From Pelagomonas calceolata (Eukaryota; Sar; Pelagophyceae; Pelagomonadales; Pelagomonadaceae), in assembly GCA_918797485.1 (NCBI GenBank), contig CAKKNE010000005.1:124001-188000 (forward strand): a DNA stretch of 64,000 nt, read 5' to 3'. Shown one piece after another: positions 8,073 through 20,297 of the stretch. How positions within the stretch are numbered: the first letter of the stretch is position 1; each line of letters opens with the position of its first letter. The translations under genes were made by a program, and so were the position numbers. The notes beneath the pieces are model-generated. The model saw only the letters and a list, made by a program, of their open reading frames with translations. It did no database searches and was not told where the DNA came from.

Positions 8073-10415
8073 CTAAACGGCCCCCGAACCTTGCACCGAG
8101 AGCTGCGCGCGCCGCCCCCGCCAGTACGCCGCCGACGCGTCGCGCATCGGATTAGACGTCTCTTGTGCTGGCATCTTCGCGGCCAGAGCCTGTCCAACCT
8201 CCGACGCGTCCACGTGACCCACGAGCCGCCCACCACCAGAGACAACAAAGACCCGGTCCTTGTGGTGCAAGTCGAACAGGAAGCACAAATGCGACAGCGT
8301 CGCCGACGGCGCGCACCGCGGCCAGGCATCATCAATAGCAGCGGTAAAGTCACCTTCCATCGCACTCGCTAGATCGGCGACGCGCATGACGCCGACGAAG
8401 ACCCCGTTCCGGACCACGGGAATCACGACGTGCGTCGCGCTGTTCAGCGTGTCCTGGACGTTTGCCGGCGGGTGGTCGTCCACGAGAGCCAAACAAGGCT
8501 CCTCGTAGGCCTTTGTGCACTCGACCACATCGCTTACTGTCTTCGAGAAGTTTGCCGCGGCATGGATCGCCGGCCAGTGGGGCAGGGCTTTGAGTCGGGC
8601 GATCATGGCGTAGATGTCAATTTCTACTAACTGACCGGCGCCCAACCCGACGACGCACGCGAACAGCACGGGTATCGAGTAGGACAACTGGCCCGTGAGC
8701 TCCGAGATGACGACGCCGATGGACAGCTTGCCCGTGACAGAAACGCTGAACGCGGCGGCGCCGACGATGGCGTAGCCGCCGGCGGGGGACAACGGACATT
8801 CTCCCGTGACGGACGTCGTTAATGTCCTCAAGGCTTCGCCCACCAATCTTCCGATCCCGGCGCCGATCGCGAACGACGGCGTCACGAGGCCGTTCGACAC
8901 GGGAAGGCCAATACACAGCGTCGAGAAGAAGAACGTGAAGACAATGAACAGACATAGAGAAGCCCCAACACCACCGTCGCGCTCGTCCCACCTCGACCGC
9001 TGGTGCAGTTTCGGGTTCGCGTCCTCGCGCAGCGGAAATTCCGAGAAGAGGTCGTCCATGACCTCGCGCGTCCCCAGCAGCGCGAAGTCGCCGATCCAGC
9101 ACGCGAAGAGGCCACTGGTCAGAGCCACCAGCGCCGAGAAGCCGAGGTTCGTGCCTAGAACTATTTTCGGGATCGCGGATAAACCCTTCATCTTCAGAGC
9201 GGCACACCGCCGCCGCAGCCCCACGAAAGCTGTAAATAATGTCACGAAGAAGAAGCTCCCAGGATGCCACACACCGCTGATAACAGTAGGAAGATCCAGA
9301 CCTCCCAGTGCTTATAGGACACCGTATCAAAGTGCGGCGAGAACGCCCCGTAGGACTTGAACGCCAACTCCCGCGGTGAACGCCCCGACCGTCGCGCATA
9401 GGAACGCGCCCCAGTAATGAGAAGTAGCGTAATAGTTCGCCGTCGCCTCGATAGAAAACAAAATGCCGCCGATGGGCGCGCCAAACGCAGCAGAGACACC
9501 AACAGCGGCCGCCGCGGACAGCATCTGGTTCCTGAACAATTCGTTGGTGTGCCTCGCGAAGAAGGGCACGCGCATCAGTAATTCGGCTAAAATAGCTGCG
9601 GTATGGATGAAAGGCCCCTCCTTGCCGATGGGTAGGCCCGCGCCCAATAAAAGCACAACGCCAAGCACTTTGGCCACTAACGTCCTCGGTTCCAAGAAGC
9701 CCGGTATCGAGAACCCGCGAGGATCGACTTGACTTCGGAATGCCACTTCCGCGGCAATTGGGGCGATTCTTTTCGTGAGCTCGACGGCGATTAACGTGAT
9801 ACATACTCGCAGGAAAATGTATAGAATAACACCGTAGTCCTTCTGGGACCCTCCTGTTCTTAACACACCATTGACCAGTCCTTTCCTCAGGTTCGCGGCC
9901 GTTTCGTCCATGACGAAAGCTGAAATGGATGTGATTACGGCGAGTACGACGAGAAACAACCAAAAATAATTGTGCGCCCACGCCGAGGCGATTCTACGTT
10001 TTATTGCAGGTAAGCGCGGCTTCCGTGTCGTCGACCAGGGCTCCGCGGACCGCGACTTTTTCAGTTTAAAACGCCTTCGGAAGCCGCCGTAGACGTCGCC
10101 CTCGTCCTGATCCACGGTCATCTCGGGGGCTGCTTGCGGAGAGGCCAGGCTCGGGCTAGTTCCGTTTTCTGGAGGCGGCGCGTCGATGGCCATAGATTGA
10201 CGATCCGTTCTCCGAGGCGACGGCTGCCGCGGCGGCGGCGGCAACGGCTGCGTCGGCGGCGCGGCGGTCGTGGTTGGCGCCGCCTCGAGGTCGACGGTCG
10301 CCATTTCCGGCTGGCTGGTGCTACTCTCTGGCATGGCCACTGGGGAGGGTGGAGGGCTGCCCTCGGTATCACTCGTGCTGCGCCGCGGCGGTGCTTGGGG
10401 TGAGTCGTCGCTCAT
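8073..10415 (-). CDS. CLC: CLC-type voltage-gated chloride channel / H+-Cl- exchanger
   Basis: Membrane anion channel or exchanger of about 780 residues. The start at 10415 (MSDDSPQAPP) follows a disordered Pro-rich N-terminus. Selectivity motifs are clear: GLPIGKEGPFIH (GKEGP at about 264-268, with the gating Glu), AAFGAPIGGILFSIE, and GLVTPSFAIGAGIGR. Two CBS-like domains follow (VVIPVVRNGVFVGVMRV and RVFVVSGGGRLVGHVD). Between about 9375 and 9250 the conserved helix (ELAFKSYGAFSPHFD to AVCGILGA) lies in a second frame, then the first frame resumes. No GT-AG pair fits these two switches, so two compensating indels are the simplest reading. The gating Glu leaves both transport modes possible. 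Confidence 0.88.
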
Positions 10416-10474
10416 CTTGATTGCTATTTCTGGCTGCACCGGCGGCTGATTCCCGCACGTGACCCTTCGCATTT

Positions 10475-10498
10475 TCTAGTGTCTTACCGGCCGCTAGC
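10475..10498. promoter_or_regulatory. CTAG-hairpin promoter motif, copy 3
   Basis: Minus-strand reading GCTAGCGGCCGGTAAGACACTAGA. It lies 60 bp upstream of the CLC start and 211 bp upstream of ATG 10710, the shortest spacing seen. Confidence 0.6.
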
Positions 10499-10709
10499 TC
10501 ATTGCGCAGCGTCCGGCTCCTAAAGAGGACCCAGCGTGGCCCTATCGTCGCTCAGCAGGAAGCTCGGATAGCTTCCTTCTCGCGCCACAATCCTTGCGAG
10601 GGACGAGCAGCTGGGTGGTAAAAAGACCAAAAAAAGGCTGCCCCTGCCCGGCACCACTGCTCGCGAATCGCACGAGTGGACGCAAGAAGCACTCCGACGA
10701 AGATAACTC

Positions 10710-11168
10710 ATGGCTACGGCTGCCGCTGCCGTCGCCACGCGGCTGGCATGTAATGGTATTGAGGACCAGATGACCAAGGACCTCGGCGACGACTGGCTCT
10801 GCAGCCCCCCGCCGCCACCGGGGCTCGCGACGCCTGACGAGAGCGCCCGCCCCCCCGAGGCTTCGACAGCGTGGTCCGACGAGGCCGAGGCCGTGCTGCG
10901 CACCGAGGTCGCGGCGCAGCGCCACAAGTTCGCGGACGTGCACTGGGGTCGCGCGGCGACGGCGGTCCGGCGCGCGACGGGCTACGTGCTGACCGCCCAG
11001 GAGGCGCGGGAGCGGTACGAGACCAGTGATAGGGAGGTGTCGCTGCTCGGCGCCGCGCGGTCGCGGCCGTTCTGGCGGCGGCGGCTTTCTCGGCGCGCCG
11101 TCGTCGCGACGCCGGTCGAAGAGGATGACAAGAGGCGTCTTTCCGGGGGTAGTAAGGGAAAAACGTAG
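10710..11168 (+). CDS. Small protein with a SANT/Myb-like helix
   Basis: 152 residues. The middle (about 55-105) has the spacing of a Myb/SANT repeat: W-SDEAEAVL, then HKFADVHW, then RAATGYVLTAQEARERY, with hydrophobic positions where the three helices would be. The N-terminus is Ala- and Pro-rich and the C-terminus is basic (FWRRRLSRRA, DKRRLSGGSKGKT). A DNA- or chromatin-binding role is a guess from the helix pattern. It is flanked by CTAG-hairpin promoter motifs on both sides. Confidence 0.55.
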   Translation: MATAAAAVATRLACNGIEDQMTKDLGDDWLCSPPPPPGLATPDESARPPEASTAWSDEAEAVLRTEVAAQRHKFADVHWGRAATAVRRATGYVLTAQEARERYETSDREVSLLGAARSRPFWRRRLSRRAVVATPVEEDDKRRLSGGSKGKT

Positions 11169-11174
11169 CACAGA

Positions 11175-11196
11175 GCTAGCATATCGACACACTAGC
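11175..11196. promoter_or_regulatory. CTAG-hairpin promoter motif, copy 4
   Basis: GCTAGCATATCGACACACTAGC, perfect arms. It stands between two genes on the plus strand, 181 bp before ATG 11378 and just after the previous stop, so it belongs to the downstream gene. Confidence 0.65.
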
Positions 11197-11377
11197 GCTC
11201 TCCTTGGAGCAAAGCTCTTCAGGCCGCTGTGCTGCCTCACACGCACACAGCCGAGTTACGAATTACGTCGATAATTCATCACTTTTTATCGTACACCACG
11301 CCATAACAACTGCGAAGTCTTGGGCCGCGTAGGAGAGCTGTGCACAACAGAGACCCGAAGGCGCACTCCACCAAAGC

Positions 11378-14300
11378 ATGGACGTCCCGGACACGCCCAC
11401 GGCCGCCGAGGTGCCGCTCAAGGACACGCCCACGGAAGTCGACGACGACGCCGCCTCGGATGCCAGTAGAGAGAGCTGGCCCGATGTGACGGCTTTGGCC
11501 GCCCTCCCGGGCACCGCGTTTAGTGGAGAGGTCCACGCGCGGCGCGATAACGCGCGCCTGGGCTGGCGCCGCTGCTCTGCGATTGTGACGCGGGGCGACG
11601 GCGCCGCGGAGGCCTGTTTGCAGCTGACGGAAAAGACGACATTGGTGAGAGAGCTCCAGCTGAGCAATCTGTCCATCTCAATCGCGGAGAAGACCGGCGC
11701 CCTGGCGACGACGCCGCTCCAGGCCGCTCCCGGCGGGCGGCCCGCGTTTCGCATCCGCGTCGAGGCGACGCCACCGCTAGATCTGGGCTTTTGCGGTCCC
11801 GCGGCGGCGGCGGCGTCTACCCGTGATAAGTGGCTCGCGGAGCTCGTGCTGGCGGGCTGTATAGCGCCTCCTCCTGTAGCGTGCGGCGCCCTCGCTATTA
11901 AACTGCGCGAGGGCGACACCGATCGAGCCGAGGCGCTGGCGGCCGTCGGCCGGGCGCTGATGACAGCGCGGCGCGTGCCCTTCCACGAGGACATGGTGAC
12001 CCTCGCGCGCGGGCGGCGGCCCGCGCTCGTCTGGCTCCGGGAGGGCGCTCAAGCCGCGGCTCGAGCCTGCGCGGCCGACGATTCAAGGGTGGCGCGCGCG
12101 GCCTTTGGAGCCGCGGCGCACGTCGTCGACTTGATAGAGGAGGAGGTCGCGGCGGACTGCGCCGTCGCGCTCTGCGGCGGCGCGCGGCGCGCGAGCCGCC
12201 GCGACGACGGCGCCGCCGCGCGCGATGCGTGCGTCGCGCTCGAGGCAATTATATCGTCTCCAACATCGGTCGGCCGCGCCGCGCTGCTGCGCCTGGCGCG
12301 CGCGCCGCGCGCTTTGTTTGCCCTCGCTGGTTTATTAAACGAGGAACGTCCCCCTACACCGGTCTGCAACATTCTGGCAGCAACGCTCCACCGGAGGCGA
12401 AGTCTCGCACAACGAGGCGACGCAGCCTTCGCGCGCCTTTGTTGGACGCGCGTCACCCGGTTGCTGGAGGCGGGCGCCGAGGGCGCCGCGGCTTTGTGTG
12501 TTGCGTTAACACGGGCGTCGCGCAAGAAGGCGCGGACGGCGCTCGTCGACGACGCGTCGTTGGCGCCGGCGCTTGCGAAGGCGCTCCAAGGACAGGGGGA
12601 TCACGTCCTGGCGGTCGTAGCACTTATCGGAGACGATGCGGCGCTGAGCGAGCCGCCGCTTTCATTAGAGACGGAAGGCGGTGGCGACGACGCGTCGTCC
12701 GACGACGACGCAGAACGAGCGGCGTGGTCGTCCGACGAGGGCGACACGCCTCCTCAAGTAGAGGGAGAGGCGTACGCTGTTGTGTTTGAAGGAGGAGGAG
12801 CGAGGGGACTGGGTCTAGAATTGGCGGCGGGGCCCTGGTCTGACGGTGGTGTGGCGCCGTCCGTGCACCGCGCCAATAGTTTTACGCGGCGCCAAGGTGT
12901 TGAGAGAGGCGATTTGCTGGTCGAGGTGAACGGTAGAAGGGTCGAGTACTCAATAGAGAAGGACGCATCTTCTCAAATAGTGAGGGAGGCCATGGTCGCG
13001 GCGTGTGCGGCCGTCAGAGATGCGCCGTGGCCGAAGCGGTTGGTGTTTCTGAGGAGACGGGCGGTCGAAGCACCTTATAAGCGAGTATCAGCATCAGCTT
13101 CCGAGGCGAGACGTACATTGACGGAGGCCGGGGTCGGTGAAGCATGTGTGCGAAGATTGGAAGAAGAACAATCTAGGTTGAGTTGCGACGCGTGCGCGGC
13201 TTTAGCGAGGGAGCTGTCTCCTGATTTACGGGAGAGAGCTGTGTCAGTGGCGGCGCAGATGGACCATTTAGCAGCTGCTAGGCTGGTCGCGGCCTGCCTT
13301 CCGCATGATGCTGACCATGATGACGACGCCGGCGTGGCTGGCGCGTTCCCGACGGACGACGAGCACTTTTTTTGGGGCGATGTTATACAGAGAAGGAACG
13401 CATCTTCCCTCAATGTTATGTTAGAAGAAGGACCGTTGGGATGCGTCGTGGAGGTGCACCGGTGCGATCAGGGGGTGAGGTGCTGCCGCGTCGCCTCGGT
13501 CAAAGAGGGGTCCCGCGCGGCACATGCGGGCGTGCTGGTGAATGATGTTGTGGAGGCCGCGAACGGCTACGCCCCGCCTTTTGAGAGTGACGAGGAGGAT
13601 GCCCTATCGACCTTCTTCGCGGGCCTGGGCTTTCCGCTCCGGCTGTCGTTGCGGCGCCGTTCCGAGAATTGCGACGAAGCTCCTCCAAAAAGGGAAGAAG
13701 AAGGCGACGCTCTGGAACTACCAGAACCCTTCCTCAAGAAATGTATAGCGGAGCTCCTCTATACCAGTGAAGGCGCCGCCGTCGCGTGTAAAATTATTGA
13801 AAGGGCAGAACCGCGAGAAATCATCTACCAGAGGTGCATGGACGTGCGCACGGCGACGGCCCACGCCGTCGCCGTCGAGCCGGGCCGCGTCCAGTCATTA
13901 GCTTCGTGGACGCCCGACGACGAGGACCCCACGGTCTCGCGGGACGAGGCGGCGTCGCGCGTCCCGCTCGCCGACGCCGAGGAATCAGAAGACATACCTC
14001 TCGTGCGGGACGCGCCGCGCGTCCTCTCCGCGTCGACCCAGCCGTCGTACGTCGACGGCGGTACTATGATAGATGAGGAGGAATCTGTGGTTGTCCCGGG
14101 GTCGGCCTTGTCTCGATTGCTCGAGCTGGCGACGGGCGACGACCTGGCGTTCGGTGCCGGCGAGGCCGCGGCGCGGCGAGACACCGAGGACCAGTTCGTG
14201 CGTATTGCTGCGCTGCGGGCGCTTGCGGCCTTGTGCCGCGGGAACGCCCGCATTGCAGAGGCCACGGTCGTCGAGGGGTCCCTGCCGCGCGTCGTCGCGT

Positions 14301-17300
14301 TGGTGGGCGGCGCGCGGGGCGGCGCCGTCGCGGCGGCGGCGTGCGGGTGCCTGGCCGCGGTCGCGGGAGCGTATCACGAGTGGAGCCCGTCGGGAGCCTG
14401 CGCGTCCTTAAAATGGCTCCTGCGGCCCGTCGCGCCGCGGACGCGGAAGCGGAGGGTTATTGAAGATGCGGCGCCGGGCGCCGTGGGCCCGCCGCCCATG
14501 TCTTCGTCTCAGTCACTCGTCGGCGCGTGGTCCGTCGACGCGCGGCGCTGCAAGGAGGCGGCCCTCGCATTACTACACGTCGTCGCGCGCCGGTCGGAAA
14601 CCGACGCGCACGACGCGCACCTCTCGGGCGCGCTGGACGCGGCCTGCGGAACATTTCTGGGCACGGAACATACTGAGAACGTGTTGTTGATGTGCGCAAG
14701 CGTCTCTACGAACTTGATCGGCCCGGAGTGCCTCGCTAGCATCGCCTCCGTTCTCGACCCGAATCTCCCGGGAGGCAGCGCCTGGGGGGACCGCGAGGTC
14801 GCGCGCCTGGGGGGCGACGTGCTCAAGCTCGTCGCGTCGGGCGGGGGGGCGGCGCGCCTCGCGGCGGCGCCCGGCGCCGTCGCGGCACTCGTGCGCCACG
14901 CATCCGTGCACCCGGCCTGGGATTCGATCCGCGCCGTCGCGGAGTTGGCGGAGGCGGAGCCGCTCGCCGTGGCGGCGACGGGCAGCCTGCTGGGGGCCGC
15001 GATCGCCGCGGCCTTTGAGCTGAACGCGGCCGACGACGCGCTGCTGGCCTTCGAGCGGTGCCGCGCCGCTTCTGGCCCTCGGGCGGCCGACGAGGTCGTG
15101 GAGGCGGCCGCGGCCGCGGCGGAAGGCGCGCCGGCGGCGCTCGCCCGGCGCTGCGCTTCTGGCGACGACGCCGCGTACATCCTGGCGAGGGCGGCGCCGG
15201 CCGGCCGGCGGCGCGACGTTCTGGACCGCCTGCGCAGAGGACCCGCGCGCGCTGGCCCCGCTCGTCATGGGTGACCGGACGTCGGCGTGCGTCGCGCGCG
15301 CGTCGCGGGCCATCGTCGCCGGCCTAGAAAAGGACGCGTTCGCCGAGGCGTGCCGCGCCTTTCCGTTCGAGGCCGTCGCCGCCGCGGCGCGGGCGCTCGC
15401 GGAGGCGGCCGGCCCCGACGCCGTCGCGGCGCTCGCGGCGCTGGACGCGCGCGGTTTGCTCACGGATCTGGGCCCCGTACTCGCGCGGTCGCGGTGCCGC
15501 GCGCTCACGTCATCAGACGAATCGACGCGGGCGGCGGGCGTCCGCGCGTGCGGCGACGACGTGATCGCGCGGGCCGCGGCCACGGCGGCGGGGGCCTGCC
15601 ACGCCGAAGCGCTGGACCGGGCCGCGGCGCACGCGCAGCGACCGAGCGTCTCCAAGGAGGCGGCGGCCCTCTGCGCGCTCGAAGCCATCTTGACCTTCGG
15701 TACAAGTGCGCGCCGGACCGTTACGACGGACGTGGACGCCGCTCTAGAAGCGCGCCTCGGCGACGAGAGTGACGCGGCGCTCGGGTGCTTTGCGCTGCTG
15801 GCGGCCGGCGACGCGGCGCGGGCGCGCGTTTATTCAAGGGCGGCGGTCGTGGACGAAGTTGTGAGGCGGTTGGAGGACGACCGGTCGCTGGCGGCGGCGC
15901 GGTGCGCGGCGGCGCTGGCGTTCTGCGCGGCGCCGGGCGACGCGCTCGGCCCCGCCGTCGCGGCGGCGCTCGTCGCCGTCACGCTGCCCGCGAGCCCGCC
16001 GCTGGTCCAGGACGACGTCTCCGTCTCCTTAGACGAGCTGCCGCCGCACCTGGCGCAGGTCATCGGCAAGAAGGTGGTCATTCCCATGCAGCAGGGTGGC
16101 GGCTACGGCGTCGTCGCGTGCATCCAGGACGGCATCTGCGAGGTGGCGGTCCAAGGGAGCGACCCGGAGGAGTTCGTCACGTCGTACATCGACGAGCTCG
16201 TCATGGCCGACGGCACGAAGTTGTACGTGCCGCCGGCCGCGGAATCCGGCGCGTCCAGCGAGTCCGAGGCCGCGGCCGAGGCCGCCGATCCGCCCGCCGC
16301 CGAAGCGCGCGAGTCGAGCGACGACGAGGCGCCGCCGCCTCCAGCCGAGGAGGCGGGCGAGCTGGACGAAGATAGCATCGGCGTCTCACGCACCCCGCGA
16401 GGGCGGCCTACCGCATGGCCGCGCGCGGCGCGCTCGTCGCGTCGCCGGAGTTGGTCCGTCGGCTCGCGCGCCTCGTGCGCCTCTACAAGGACGAGGCGCA
16501 TTGCGTCGGTGAGGGGGCCGCGGCGCGCGCGCTCGCCCAGGTCGTCGACGCCCAGACGATCAGCGACGAGGGCTTGCTGGGCACGATCCTGGACGAGGCC
16601 GTCCTGCCGCACCTGGCGCGGCCCTGCGCGGCCGTCGTGCTCGCCGCGCTCGCGCGCGCGGCCGTCGCAAGCGACAACAGGGCGGCGCTGCGCCCGGCGC
16701 TCGCGGGGCGCCTCATTCCACTGGAGGATGCCGCGCCGACGTGCGACCCCATCCGCGTCCTGCTGGAGACCGCCTCCACCATCGGCTTTCGCCCGGGCTA
16801 CTTCGACGCGCCCCCGGAGGCGCCGGCGGCGCCCCAGCGAGCGGCGCTGTTGACGTGGCTGCACGAGCACGTGTCGGACGAGGCGCGGCGGGTGTTCGTG
16901 CTGCGGGCGTGCGACGGCCTCGACGACCTGGCGGCGACACCCGACGCGGAGGACGTCCTGTCGCTGGACACGTGGCCGGCGCTGGCGGCGCTTCCTACGG
17001 GCGCTCGCGGCGCTGCGGGGCGAGGCGCCGGCGGACGAGGAGGACGAGGCGGAGCCGCCGGAAGTGGAGCTCGAAGTGGACTCGGACGCGGAGGAGGAGG
17101 CCGGCGACGCGGAGGAGGAGGAGGACGACGAGGAGGACGACGAGGAAGAGGACGAGGCCCTCGCGGCGGCGCTGGCCGCGTCGCGGCGGTCGCTCGCGGA
17201 GGAGGACCAGCGGCGCTTGCGGGCGGTCGCCGCGGCGTCGCTGGGCGCCGTCGAGGCGACGCCCGTGCCCGACGGCGTGCCCGACGGCTACGACGCGGCG

Positions 17301-19013
17301 GCGGCCGTCGAGGCGCTCTCCGTGGGACCGCTGCCCGAGCTGCCGCGGTCGTCGTCGCTCCAGCGCGTCGCCGCGTCGGACGCGCTCGACGAGGCGTCGG
17401 GTCCCGCCGCGCCGCGGTCCCGGAGGACGAGCCTACGTCCGCCGATGCCGCGCGACGCCAATTGGAGGCTGATGCTGCCGATGCACTGGCGGGTCTGGAG
17501 GCTGAGGCGAATCCCACAGAAACGCCCGCGCCCGAAGCAACGGCGCCCGAGCCACCGACGCCCGAGCCCGCGCCCGAGCCAGAGCCGGCGGCCGAGCCCG
17601 CGCCGGCGCCGGCGCCTCCCGTGGAGCTGACCGAGGCGGCCCTCGAGGCCGCGCTGCAGCGCCGCCGCGCGGCCCGCGCGGCCGCGGCGCGCGCCGCCGC
17701 CGCCCGCCGCGCCGGCGCCGGCCAGCGGCCCGGCGCCGGCGCCGCAGGCGCCGTCGCCCGCGCCGTCGAGCCGCCGGAGCACGCTCGACTCCGAGTTCGG
17801 CGAGGACCTGCAGGCGGAGCTGCGCCAGCTCGAGCTCGAGATGGCCGGCGGCGGGGCCACCGAGGCGCCGCCCGCGGCCGCGCCCGCGCCGCCCGCGCCG
17901 CCAGAGCCAGTACCTACGCCGCCGCCGGAGCCAGCACCTACGCCACCGCCGCAAGCGCCACCGCCGCCGGCCTCCGCGCCGCCGCCCGCGGAATCGACGC
18001 CGCCACTACCGGCCGCGCCGGAGCCCGAGGAGTCAGAGCCGGAGTACGCGTCCGACGCGTCGAGCGAGTTCTCCCAGGAGCCGCTGCCGGCGGCCACGGC
18101 CCCGCCCGCCTACGACGAGGCCGCGCTGCCGCCGCCGCCGGCGTACTTTACGCTGGCGCCGCCGCCGCAGTCGCCCGCGGCCGAGGCGGACGAAGCCGCG
18201 CCCAACCCCTTCGAAGGCGACTCCGACTCGAGCTCCGAGTGGTCGCAGGAGCCGCTCCCAGTCGATGAGGCGGCGACCGTGGAGGAGCCCGCGTTACCGC
18301 CGCCGCCGGCCTACTTCGCGCTGGCGGCGCCGCAGCCGGCGCCCGCGCCACCCAGCTACTCTGCGCTCGCCCCGCCGCTGGAGCCCGTCGCCGAGGCGCC
18401 CGAGGAGCCGCGGGAAGAAGAGGACGACGCCGCGTACGAGTCCGAGGCCTCGTCGGTCTGGAGCCAGGAGCCCGGCGGCCCGGACCACGCCGTCGAGGAG
18501 CCCGCGTTACCGCCGCCGCCGGCCTGGGACTCGCTCATGCGGCCCCCCGAGCATGTGCCGTCGCGACCGAACCCCGAGTCGGAGCGCGAGCGGGCGCCGC
18601 CGGCGCCACCAAACTACTCGTCGCTGCCGGTCTCGCCCGCGCCGCCCGCAACGCCAGTGCCACCCGCCGCGCCGCCCGTGCCGCCCGTGCCGCCGCTGCC
18701 ACAACTGGCGCCGAACCCGTTCGACGACGCGCCGGAGGAGGAGGACGCCGACCTGGCGCGGGCGCTGGCCGCGTCGCGCGCCGACATGAGCGCCGACATG
18801 TCGCGCGACGAGGCGCTCGCGCGCGCCCTGGCGCAGGACGACGCTCCGCCTCCGGCTGCGCCGGAGGACGCGGCCCTGGCCCAGCAGCTGGCCGACGAGG
18901 CCCTCGCGCGCCAGCTCGCGGATCAATTCGCGGCCGAGGAGGCGGCGTCGAGCCCAGCGCCGGCGTCGCCGGCGCCGCGCGCGCGGAAGAAGAATGCGAT
19001 TCGGTTGTTTTAA
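11378..19013 (+). CDS. Giant scaffold: ARM-like repeats, two PDZ-like domains, UIM and NPF motifs
   Basis: Read as one gene of about 2,540 residues whose frame alternates near 15230, 16390, 17005, 17420 and 17720, with no introns that explain the switches. Order: a PH-like N-terminus; Ala/Leu-rich ARM/HEAT-like helices; a first PDZ-like domain (VERGDLLVEVNGRRV); a second (AHAGVLVNDVVEAANGY); more ARM-like helices (IAALRALAALCRGNARIAEA); a small KOW/Tudor-like segment (QQGGGYGVVACIQDGICEV); a Glu-rich stretch with a ubiquitin-interacting motif (EEDEALAAALAASRRS); a C-terminus with three repeats of S-S-x-x-S-Q-E-P plus PPPPAYF; two NPF motifs (PNPFEGD, PNPFDDA); and more UIM-like helices (EEEDADLARALAASRA). 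UIMs bind ubiquitin and NPF binds EH domains in endocytic adaptors, so an endocytic or ubiquitin-sorting scaffold is inferred. It could be two genes. Confidence 0.65.
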
Positions 19014-19664
19014 GAAGATCTTTGTGTGCCTCTTCTTTGACTATCGTCAAGCTGTTACGGCGCGTAACCTCGCGCGAGGACGTAGCCAATATTTTTTGCA
19101 GCGCATCGCGTGGAGTTCTCCCATGTTCATCCCAGGGCAGTCTCCGGTTCACGACCACACCTTTCCAACTCGCTTCCTTGCTCGCAAGCGTGCACAAACC
19201 TGACAATATCGTCAACTCCTAGCGCGCACGGCCGAGTCCCCTCGCCTTTCCCTCGCCTCCGCGCCGCGACCGACCACTGTCCGCGCGAATCTGCGGCCGC
19301 GCGCCGCGCCCCGAGGCCCAAAATAGGTGTTGCACTATTGATCAAAGGAATGCCCGCGGCGCGGCGGCGCCTTGGGCGCCAAAGGCGGCCCCCGGAGCCC
19401 CGCGCGGCCCTGGAAGCGAAACCGGGCCTGGAATCCTTGAGATCGTCGCGCGCCGCCGCGCGCGCGGGCGCCGGGCGGCGCGGCCTGGCGGCCCGCGCGC
19501 CGGCAAGACCCCGGCCGCCAGCCGGCCCGCGCGACGGCCGCGCCCGCGCCCGCGACCCGCGCTCGGGCCCGTTCCGGCCGCGCGCCCGCGCGCACGCGCG
19601 AGACGCCGCCTCGGCCGCCGCGCGCGCCCCGGAAGTCGTCCACCCCGGATCCGCCTCGCAGGCC
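19014..19664. other. Very GC-rich intergenic region
   Basis: About 650 bp. The last 300 bp are almost pure G+C with many CGCG and GGCGCC words, like a CpG-dense promoter. Long frames on both strands here are Arg/Ala/Pro-rich and look like composition effects. No motif or RNA gene is seen. Confidence 0.4.
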
Positions 19665-20000
19665 ATGGCCGACGAAGAAGCCCCCATCCTCAACAAGCCC
19701 GCGCCGGCCAAGTCCTCGTCCGCCTGGCGCCTCGCGGTCGTCGTCGCCGCCGTTCTCGGCCTCGTCGCGGGCTACGTCGTGCGGGGCGCGGTCATGAACG
19801 AGACGACTCCCCTCGAGTTACGCTCGGGTGGCCACCCGGCTAGCGGCTCCGGCTCCGGCTCCGGCGAAGAGGTTATGTATTTCTTCGCTTCTGGTGCTGA
19901 TCCCAAGTATTCGGCTCACGGCCACGGCCATAAGGTTGACACTGAGCCGGAGGACGGAACTGAATATACTTTCGGTCATCATTTCGCTGCGGATCAGTGA
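19665..20000 (+). CDS. Small single-span membrane protein
   Basis: 111 residues from ATG 19665 (MADEEAPILNKPAP). It has a short acidic N-terminus, one membrane span (WRLAVVVAAVLGLVAGYVV, about 24-42), an (SG) repeat (GSGSGSGEE), a His/Gly patch (SAHGHGHK) and an end reading TFGHHFAADQ. The stop overlaps a GTGAGG, so a further exon cannot be excluded. The long in-frame extension upstream (from 19110) is Arg/Ala-rich and rejected as non-coding. Function unknown. Confidence 0.55.
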   Translation: MADEEAPILNKPAPAKSSSAWRLAVVVAAVLGLVAGYVVRGAVMNETTPLELRSGGHPASGSGSGSGEEVMYFFASGADPKYSAHGHGHKVDTEPEDGTEYTFGHHFAADQ

Positions 20001-20297
20001 GGTCGAGGCGGACTACAAGTACTCATCAACCGACGACGCCGCGGACGAACGGCGTCGATCCCGGGCATCGACGACGAGCTCGGCCCCCTCCTATATATCT
20101 GGCGGACGCGCGGCAGTTGCCTGGTCGCCGCGACGCCATCCCCTTCCATCCCTTGCAGCAGCGGCTGGGCGTGAACAATGACGTGCTGCAATCCCCCCGG
20201 TGAGTAACAGACCTGAACATAACGAATTATTCTCTGCTTTTGCGGCTTCAGCTTGTGATCGGCATGTAGTTAAGAGGAGGTCAGATGCACATTATTC
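20001..20297. other. Intergenic, possible extra exon of the previous gene
   Basis: About 300 bp with a fragment CGCGACGCCATCCC that resembles the introner core ACGCCATCG, and a TATATAT near 20092. No gene can be supported. Confidence 0.3.

Noticed and set aside
19110-19664. In-frame N-terminal extension of the small membrane protein
   Set aside because: Arg/Ala/Pro-rich translation from a CpG-dense region; the membrane protein has a good start at 19665.
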